A stretch of DNA of 8,990 nt from an uncultured Rubrobacteraceae bacterium (GTDB lineage: Bacteria; Actinomycetota; Rubrobacteria; Rubrobacterales; Rubrobacteraceae): contig CADCUW010000687.1 in the NCBI GenBank assembly GCA_902805985.1, positions 1 to 8,990 on the forward strand, given 5' to 3'. Below the pieces are notes generated by a model. It searched no databases. It was given only the letters and a program-made list of their open reading frames with translations, and was not told the DNA's origin. Shown piece after piece: positions 5,471-8,990 of the stretch; positions within the stretch are counted from its first letter, which is position 1; every line of letters starts with the position of its first letter. A program made the translations under genes and the position numbers.

Positions 5471-5987
5471 ACCGGAGGCTTACGCCTACACGGACGGGGC
5501 ATCGACCGGTTCCCGTGGACCCGGGGGCTACGGGGCCGTCGTCTCCTGGGGAGGGAAGACCGAGGAGATCTCCGGCGTCGAGCAGGACACCACCAATTTG
5601 AGGATGGAGGTGACCGCGGCGTGCGCCGCCCTGGAGACGATAGACGAGGGTCACGTAGTAACCGTCTACTCGGACTCGTCCTACCTCGTCAACTGCATGA
5701 GGAGGGGCTGGTACAGGAAGTGGCGGGAGAACGGATGGCTCAACCACCGCAAAGGACCCGTGGCAAACAGGGACCTGTGGGAGAGGCTACTCGAAGCGGT
5801 GCAACGCCACCGTGAAGTACGGTGGAGAAAGGTCAAGGGGCACTCGAAAACCGGCGGTGCGCACAAGATTGGCAACGACAGGGCCGACGCGCTGGCCGTG
5901 GCCGCGAAGAGGGAGGCCGGCGGCGATCAGAGAAGCGGCTCGAAGCCGCCCACGGAACCAGATGGCACGAAACTCGCCAGTAAATGA
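5463..5987 (+). CDS. rnhA: Ribonuclease HI
   Basis: Endonuclease that cuts the RNA strand of RNA-DNA hybrids, removing primers and R-loops. The protein has 174 residues and all catalytic carboxylates are visible: Asp11 in YTDGAS, Glu49 in LRMEVTAA, Asp71 in YSDSSYLVN and Asp142 in GNDRADALA, with the mobile His127 in KVKGHS. The substrate-handling segment with WYRKW and NGWLNHRKGPVANRDLW (90-106) is typical of the E. coli-type enzyme. Between KGH and the last Asp there is a slightly long KTGGAHKIG loop (129-137). A tail of about 25 residues after the fold is hydrophilic and probably disordered. Start is TTG at 5463 with GGGAGGA 9 nt upstream. It is a stand-alone enzyme without an N-terminal hybrid-binding domain. 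Identification is firm. Confidence 0.95.
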   Translation: MPEPEAYAYTDGASTGSRGPGGYGAVVSWGGKTEEISGVEQDTTNLRMEVTAACAALETIDEGHVVTVYSDSSYLVNCMRRGWYRKWRENGWLNHRKGPVANRDLWERLLEAVQRHREVRWRKVKGHSKTGGAHKIGNDRADALAVAAKREAGGDQRSGSKPPTEPDGTKLASK

Positions 5988-6005
5988 GGTAGTCGGCCGG
6001 GTTGA

Positions 6006-6020
6006 GAAACGGGCAGTTTC
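6006..6020. repeat. Short inverted repeat between rnhA and the SDR gene
   Basis: GAAAC and GTTTC flank GGGCA. It is the only clear dyad in the 131-bp gap 5988-6118, which otherwise shows no gene and no convincing promoter. The arms are short, so this may be chance. Confidence 0.3.
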
Positions 6021-6118
6021 GACTGACGGCCGCAGGCGTGCATCCGCCCGGCGACGGCGTGGCTTTCCTGGTACCGTTCACGCGCGGTTGCTCAGGGCGG
6101 GCTCCAGATAGGAGAGAC

Positions 6119-6901
6119 ATGGACCTCGGGTTGATGGGCAGATCCGTCCTCATAACCGGTGGTTCCGGCGGCATCGGCCTTGCGACGGCCCGCGCCTTCG
6201 CCGCCGAAGGATGCGCCCTGCACCTCGCGGCGAGGACGGGCGCCAACCTCCGGGCGGCCCGGGAAGGCATCTCGCGCGACTTCGACGTGCCGGTCACCGT
6301 CCACGCCGTCGACCTGAGCGGCGCCGAGAACGCGCGACGGCTGGCCGGGACCTGCGCCGATGTGGACATCCTGGTCAACAACGCGGGCGCCATACCGGGC
6401 GGGAAGATCGGGGAGATCGACGACGACCGCTGGCGCGAGGCCTGGGACCTCAAGGTCTTCGGCTACGTCAACATGATGCGCGCTCTCTACGCGGAGATGA
6501 GGGCCCGCGGGCGTGGCGTTATCGTCAACGTGATCGGGACCGCCGGCGACCAGAGGGCCGCCGACTACGCGGCCGGCCTCTCGGCCAACTCGGCCATCGC
6601 GACGCTCACGCGGGCGCTCGGCGGGGAGAGCCTCGACCACGGCGTGCGGGTCGTCGGGGTGAGCCCGGGCGACATGTCCAACGAGCGCGGCATGGAGTTC
6701 CTGCGCCGCCAGGCCGGGAAGGAACTCGGCGATCCCGAACGCTGGCGCGAGCGGCTCGCGCGCCTGCCGGGTGGTCGCGCCGCGACCTCGGAGGACGTAG
6801 CGGACGCGATCCTGTTCCTCGCCAGCCCCCGCGCCGGCTACGTGAGCGGCGCGGTGCTCACCGTAGACGGCGGGCTGAGCTCCCGGTGGGCCGTGATCTG
6901 A
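6119..6901 (+). CDS. Atypical short-chain dehydrogenase/reductase family protein
   Basis: A 260-residue Rossmann-fold protein of the SDR superfamily; the substrate is unknown. The nucleotide-binding loop TGGSGGIG (13-20) and the NNAG motif (87-90) are intact, and Arg39 after the second strand suggests NADP(H) preference. The active site departs from the classical Asn-Ser-Tyr-Lys set: Tyr150 is kept, but the Lys position (154) is Leu in YAAGL, the Ser position is Ile139/Gly140 in NVIGTAG, and the Asn position (112) is Lys in DLKVFGY. The end, GAVLTVDGGLS (244-254), is normal. The ATG at 6119 has AGGAGA 3 nt upstream; longer in-frame starts lack a site. I recall a divergent SDR group with KVFGY and YxAG-type motifs, so this looks like a family trait rather than decay. 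It follows rnhA on the same strand. Confidence 0.92.
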   Translation: MDLGLMGRSVLITGGSGGIGLATARAFAAEGCALHLAARTGANLRAAREGISRDFDVPVTVHAVDLSGAENARRLAGTCADVDILVNNAGAIPGGKIGEIDDDRWREAWDLKVFGYVNMMRALYAEMRARGRGVIVNVIGTAGDQRAADYAAGLSANSAIATLTRALGGESLDHGVRVVGVSPGDMSNERGMEFLRRQAGKELGDPERWRERLARLPGGRAATSEDVADAILFLASPRAGYVSGAVLTVDGGLSSRWAVI

Positions 6902-6910
6902 AGGCGCTCC

Positions 6911-6946
6911 AGCGCGAATCTCTAGCGCGAATCTCTAGCGCGAATC
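6911..6946 (+). repeat. 13-bp tandem repeat after the SDR gene
   Basis: Two full copies of AGCGCGAATCTCT and a third that matches for 10 bases (AGCGCGAATC) lie 10 bp after the SDR stop, in the gap before the convergent gene. The repeat is non-coding and exact, which suggests recent slippage or duplication. Confidence 0.85.
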
Positions 6947-6947
6947 G

Positions 6948-6960
6948 CGCGGGACCCGCG
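6948..6960. repeat. GC-rich palindrome between convergent genes
   Basis: CGCGGG and CCCGCG meet around a single A. It sits between the convergent SDR gene and the minus-strand gene ending at 7025. No T-run follows on either strand, so it can be called at most a possible Rho-type or weak terminator. The rest of the gap to 7024 shows nothing further. Confidence 0.35.
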
Positions 6961-7024
6961 GGCGCACCACGCATACCTCGGTCCCCGTCTCCTGGAGATC
7001 CCGGCGGGCCCCACGGCGAGCGCA

Positions 7025-7447
7025 TCATTCGTCTTTTAGTTGCAGGTACTCGTCCACCCTGAACCTAAAAACCTTCTCGGTCAGGTTCCCCGAAGCGTCC
7101 TCGACTACGAGGCTTACCCGGGGACGGCCGCCGTGTCCGGCATCTTTCAGGTCTTTTGCAAGCGCCTTTGCGCGGGCGTGGAATCGGAATGATTCACCGG
7201 CCGCGAGCGTGAAGGGCAGGGTGTTATCCCCACCGAAAGGTCCCTCGTAGACCGGTCGCGGCTCTCCCTTGGCGGAGACGTAGACCCTGGACACCTCGAC
7301 CGCTTCGGCCCCGGTGTTGGTCACCTCGAAAAAGACGTGCAGGGGGGAGATGTTCCCTCCTGGACCGGCGAAGGCCCCGAGGGACTGGGAGAGCCGCAGC
7401 TCCGATCCGCCGCTGCCCCCGAACGCGCGTCGTAGCCAGGACTCCAC
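7025..7447 (-). CDS. Small beta-rich protein with an Ig-like pattern, unknown function
   Basis: A 140-residue protein without signal peptide or membrane segment. Alternating hydrophobic residues (HVFFEVTNTGAEAVEVSRVYV, 37-57; PFTLAAGESFRFHAR, 78-92; RVSLVVEDASGNLTEKVFRF, 110-129) indicate a beta-sandwich. VTNTG resembles loops of Ig-like or transglutaminase-type accessory domains. The second half resembles that of the protein encoded at 8073-8750: both have N-x-G, a PLxxxG/P-x-G step, RF, then LA-x3-L, GHxG, and a GN turn before an R/K-x-F strand. The GTG at 7447 is chosen because it is the first start after the DUF4870 stop (50 bp gap). It has no clear ribosome site, so the start is uncertain. 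It is the last gene of a minus-strand group and may be coupled to the DUF4870 gene. The function is not inferable from sequence alone. Confidence 0.72.
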   Translation of the reverse strand: MESWLRRAFGGSGGSELRLSQSLGAFAGPGGNISPLHVFFEVTNTGAEAVEVSRVYVSAKGEPRPVYEGPFGGDNTLPFTLAAGESFRFHARAKALAKDLKDAGHGGRPRVSLVVEDASGNLTEKVFRFRVDEYLQLKDE

Positions 7448-7496
7448 GGTGGCAGCATAGGGTAGCGGTGAGGCCGGCGCGAGTTTCTCGGGCGCC

Positions 7497-7979
7497 TCAG
7501 ATCCCGGTGCTGCCCCCGCCGCCGACCAGCTCGGAGATCCAGGGGTACCGGTAATCGATTCCCTGGTTGACCTTGTAGGCGGCGTACGCCATGTGCACGA
7601 ACGGGACGGCGGCGAGCAGGATGCCAAGGGGCACCACCACGAAGGAGGCCAGGCCGAACGTGACGACCGTCAGGATGAATGCCACGAACGTGAAGCCGAG
7701 AACGATCACCATCCAGGCCACCTGGTACCAGAGGGACTGCAGGGCGTGGAAGGCGACCCGCGGGGAACGGTCCTTGTACATCGCCCAGATCACCAACGCC
7801 GCCACCGGCCCCAGAAAGCCCGTGAAGAGGTTCAGAAAGATCGAGAGGTGCGCCACCGCCGACCAGGTGTTCTCGTCCCTCGCCCCCAACATCGCCGTGG
7901 TCGACCTGCCGGGGCCCGAACCGCCTGCGGACCTGCCAGGCTCGGGCTCGACGCCGTAGTTGCTGCGCTCTTCGGTCAC
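7497..7979 (-). CDS. DUF4870 (Tic20-like) small membrane protein
   Basis: A 160-residue inner-membrane protein. A hydrophilic Gly/Ser/Pro-rich N-terminus (1-38) precedes the DUF4870 signature: DENTWSAVAHLSIFLNLFTGF (35-55), VIWAMYKDRSPRVAFHALQSLWYQ (63-86). Two further hydrophobic segments follow (about 87-107 and 112-134), and AYKVNQGIDYRYPWI (134-148) closes the domain as in the family. Three to four membrane helices are expected. The function of DUF4870 proteins is not established; a link to the Tic20 translocon component is by distant similarity. Start is GTG at 7979 with AAAGGAG 7 nt upstream. It is flanked on both sides by beta-rich proteins that resemble each other. Confidence 0.92.
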   Translation of the reverse strand: MTEERSNYGVEPEPGRSAGGSGPGRSTTAMLGARDENTWSAVAHLSIFLNLFTGFLGPVAALVIWAMYKDRSPRVAFHALQSLWYQVAWMVIVLGFTFVAFILTVVTFGLASFVVVPLGILLAAVPFVHMAYAAYKVNQGIDYRYPWISELVGGGGSTGI

Positions 7980-8005
7980 GGGCGCGCTCCTTTGCTCTCT
8001 TGAGT

Positions 8006-8033
8006 ACTATCCTAGCTTACGCAGGGGGATCAA
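8006..8033 (-). promoter_or_regulatory. Candidate promoter of the DUF4870 gene
   Basis: On the minus strand a TTGATC -35 (8033-8028), a 16-nt spacer and a GATAGT -10 (8011-8006), each 4/6, lie just upstream of the ribosome site. The start point would fall near 8000 and give a leader of about 20 nt. This would let the DUF4870 gene be expressed separately from the gene upstream (stop at 8073). Confidence 0.45.
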
Positions 8034-8072
8034 GGAAGTTTCCCGGGCTCTGCCGACCACTTTCCGCGAGGG

Positions 8073-8750
8073 TCACCCCGGCTCTTTGCCTGTATCGTCG
8101 CGGTAGGCCCAGAGGTCGGTGTTGACGTGGAAGGTGCGCCGGTAGGCGTTGCCCAGCCTGTCGGTCGCCTCCAGCGCGAGGGGGACGTTACCGGTGTGGC
8201 CTTCCTTCTCGAGCGTGTTGGCCAGTCGGGTGAGCGAGAACCTGTAGCCGACGCCGTTGCCGGGGACGACCTCGACGGGGAGACCCTCCGCCGCGCCGGA
8301 CCCCGCCACGTTGGCGGCGTCCTTGGCGAGGTGCAGGGGCAGCACCCGCTTCTGGACGGGGTCAAGCACCATCCGCCGCCCTGCTCCCTCGCGGAACACC
8401 AGCCGGACGGCGCCCAGGTACGCGACCCTCTCGCCCTCGTTCGAGATCGCGAACCGCACCACCGCGGAACCCCGCGGGTACCCCACGCCGTGCTCCCGAA
8501 GGAAGTCCCCAAGCCGCATGTACAGCCCCTCCTGCGACTCGTCATGTAACTGGGAGGCGGGGGAGTCCACCGGAGATCCCGCCTCCGGCACGCCGACCCG
8601 GTACTCGTAGCGGGCCCGGATCTTGAGCCTCGGCCTCCGGTCCTTTCTCTGTAGATAGAGGTTGAGCAGCGAGAGGACGAGCGCCAGCACCGAGACCACC
8701 GTGGGCCCCACCACCGTGGGCCCCACCACCGTCAACTCATCGCCCCTCAT
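8073..8750 (-). CDS. Membrane-anchored beta-rich protein, unknown function
   Basis: A 225-residue protein with a single N-terminal membrane segment (about 17-34, VVSVLALVLSLLNLYLQ), then basic KDRRPRLKIRARY and a beta-rich domain. The domain shows VVRFAISNEGERVAYLGAVRL (97-117), a PLHLAKDA step (138-145), VVPGNGVGYRF (161-171), EKEGHTG (181-187) and ATDRLGNAYRRTFHV (195-209). This order resembles the protein at 7025-7447, so the two may be paralogues, one anchored and one soluble. The start is uncertain: ATG 8750 is used because codons before it do not look coding. TTG 8735 (AGGGG about 7 nt upstream) and GTG 8810 (AAGGAGG 13 nt upstream) are alternatives. The N-terminus contains a TVVGP repeat. 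I cannot assign a function. Confidence 0.75.
   Translation of the reverse strand: MRGDELTVVGPTVVGPTVVSVLALVLSLLNLYLQRKDRRPRLKIRARYEYRVGVPEAGSPVDSPASQLHDESQEGLYMRLGDFLREHGVGYPRGSAVVRFAISNEGERVAYLGAVRLVFREGAGRRMVLDPVQKRVLPLHLAKDAANVAGSGAAEGLPVEVVPGNGVGYRFSLTRLANTLEKEGHTGNVPLALEATDRLGNAYRRTFHVNTDLWAYRDDTGKEPG
8695..8732 (-). repeat. 15-bp tandem repeat at the N-terminus of the anchored protein
   Basis: On the plus strand ACCACCGTGGGCCCC occurs twice in tandem and a third copy begins. In the coding frame it gives TVVGP-TVVGP-TVV just before the membrane segment. The period keeps the frame. Depending on the start codon used, it is the very N-terminus of the protein. Confidence 0.85.
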
Positions 8751-8823
8751 TCTCCCGACACCCCTGCCCGCCCCCCAAACCATCCCACTCCGAAGCCCGC
8801 TACACCCCACGCGGGAGCGCTAG

Positions 8824-8830
8824 CCTCCTT
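8824..8830 (-). promoter_or_regulatory. Strong Shine-Dalgarno with no well-spaced start codon
   Basis: AAGGAGG on the minus strand is the strongest ribosome site near the gene encoding the anchored protein. The first usable codon in frame after it is GTG at 8810, 13 nt away, which is long. Either GTG 8810 is the true start or the site is not used for this gene. Confidence 0.4.
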
Positions 8831-8836
8831 GTTTTC

Positions 8837-8866
8837 ACTGTACTACAAACTATTGTTTGTAGTCTA
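8837..8866 (-). promoter_or_regulatory. Candidate promoter upstream of the anchored beta-rich protein
   Basis: A TAGACT -35 (8866-8861), an 18-nt spacer and a TACAGT -10 (8842-8837) lie on the minus strand. Each box matches 4/6. The spacer is filled by the 22-bp inverted repeat. Transcription would begin near 8830, right at the AAGGAGG ribosome site, so the message would have almost no leader if GTG 8810 were used. Confidence 0.4.
8842..8863. promoter_or_regulatory. Perfect 9-bp inverted repeat, candidate operator
   Basis: ACTACAAAC and GTTTGTAGT flank TATT. The repeat is AT-rich in an otherwise GC-rich region, lies in the 142-bp gap between the aminotransferase stop and the next gene, and overlaps candidate -35 and -10 boxes. 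TACA/TGTA half-sites recall BlaI/MecI-type operators, but the spacing differs. No T-run follows on either strand, which argues against a terminator. Confidence 0.6.
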
Positions 8867-8892
8867 CGGCGAGATGGGATTGGGCTGGTGGT

Positions 8893-8990
8893 TTACGGTC
8901 CCTGGAGGACCCCTAGCATGCGGTCGAGGGCGCTGGAGATGTTCTCGCGGCTGTTGGCGTAGGAGAATCGGAGGTGGCCCTCGCCGTGGC
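8893..8990 (-). CDS. PLP-dependent aminotransferase class I/II, C-terminal fragment
   Basis: Only the last 31 full codons are in the window; the gene continues beyond the right edge. The end reads HGEGHLRFSYANS followed by RENISSALDRMLGVL and stops at TAA 8895-8893. GEGHLRFSYANS-x-ENI-x2-AL-x-RM is the usual C-terminus of aspartate/aromatic-type aminotransferases, in which the Arg of LRFSYA binds the substrate alpha-carboxylate. The pyridoxal-phosphate lysine lies outside the window. The substrate cannot be told from this part. It is on the same strand as the three small genes to its left, but a 142-bp gap with a candidate promoter suggests they are separate units. Confidence 0.85.
   Translation of the reverse strand, partial: HGEGHLRFSYANSRENISSALDRMLGVLQGP

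Noticed and set aside
6211..7062. Plus-strand frame of 283 codons over the SDR gene
   Set aside because: It lies out of frame with the SDR motifs and is Arg/Gly-rich, typical of a shadow frame in high-GC DNA.
7448..7627. An upstream extension of the 7025-7447 gene to a 200-residue protein
   Set aside because: The extra 60 residues overlap the DUF4870 gene in another frame and are low-complexity Ser/Thr/Pro; GTG 7447 is a better start, although its ribosome site is weak.
8842..8863. Intrinsic terminator of the aminotransferase gene
   Set aside because: The stem is AT-rich and on the minus strand is followed by ACAGTGAAAACAAGGAGG, not a T-run. The position between promoter-like boxes fits an operator better.

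Overview
The window is very GC-rich, has GC-ending codons, tight operons and several TTG/GTG starts. Its gene content (N-acetylglucosamine PTS with a separate EIIA, HU, a DUF4870 membrane protein) suggests a high-GC actinobacterium, plausibly Rubrobacter or a relative. That placement is inferred from style and gene content, not from a marker gene. No rRNA, tRNA, CRISPR array, insertion sequence or phage gene was seen.

Left part (1-3415, all minus strand): an amino-sugar uptake and breakdown operon, transcribed right to left in the order nagE (PTS EIICB), crr-type EIIA, an uncharacterised TIM-barrel-like protein (DUF7916-like), then nagB (glucosamine-6-phosphate deaminase, cut by the window edge). 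The genes are translationally packed: a TGATG junction, an 8-nt gap into a TTG start, and an ATGA overlap. EIICB and EIIA import and phosphorylate N-acetylglucosamine (GlcNAc). NagB converts glucosamine-6-P to fructose-6-P and ammonia. The deacetylase NagA is not in the window and may lie beyond the left edge.

A 279-bp intergenic region (3416-3694) separates nagE from a divergent SIS-domain sugar-phosphate protein. It holds two face-to-face sigma70-like promoters whose spacers share one 16-bp dyad (ATGCC-N6-GGCAT). This looks like a switch controlling both directions. A roughly 200-nt hairpin-rich leader precedes the SIS gene.

Middle part (4496-6901, plus strand): a 259-bp leader with two inverted repeats, the nucleoid protein HU, a small Cys/His (probable zinc-binding) protein, RNase HI read from a TTG start, and an unusual short-chain dehydrogenase that keeps the cofactor loop but lacks the standard catalytic Ser and Lys.

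Right part (7025-8990, minus strand): the end of a class I/II aminotransferase, a membrane-anchored beta-rich protein, a DUF4870 (Tic20-like) membrane protein, and a soluble beta-rich protein. The first and last of these three small proteins appear to share a domain, so they may form a small uncharacterised membrane module. A perfect 9-bp inverted repeat with a 4-bp centre (8842-8863), AT-rich in a GC-rich setting, lies inside a candidate promoter upstream of this group.
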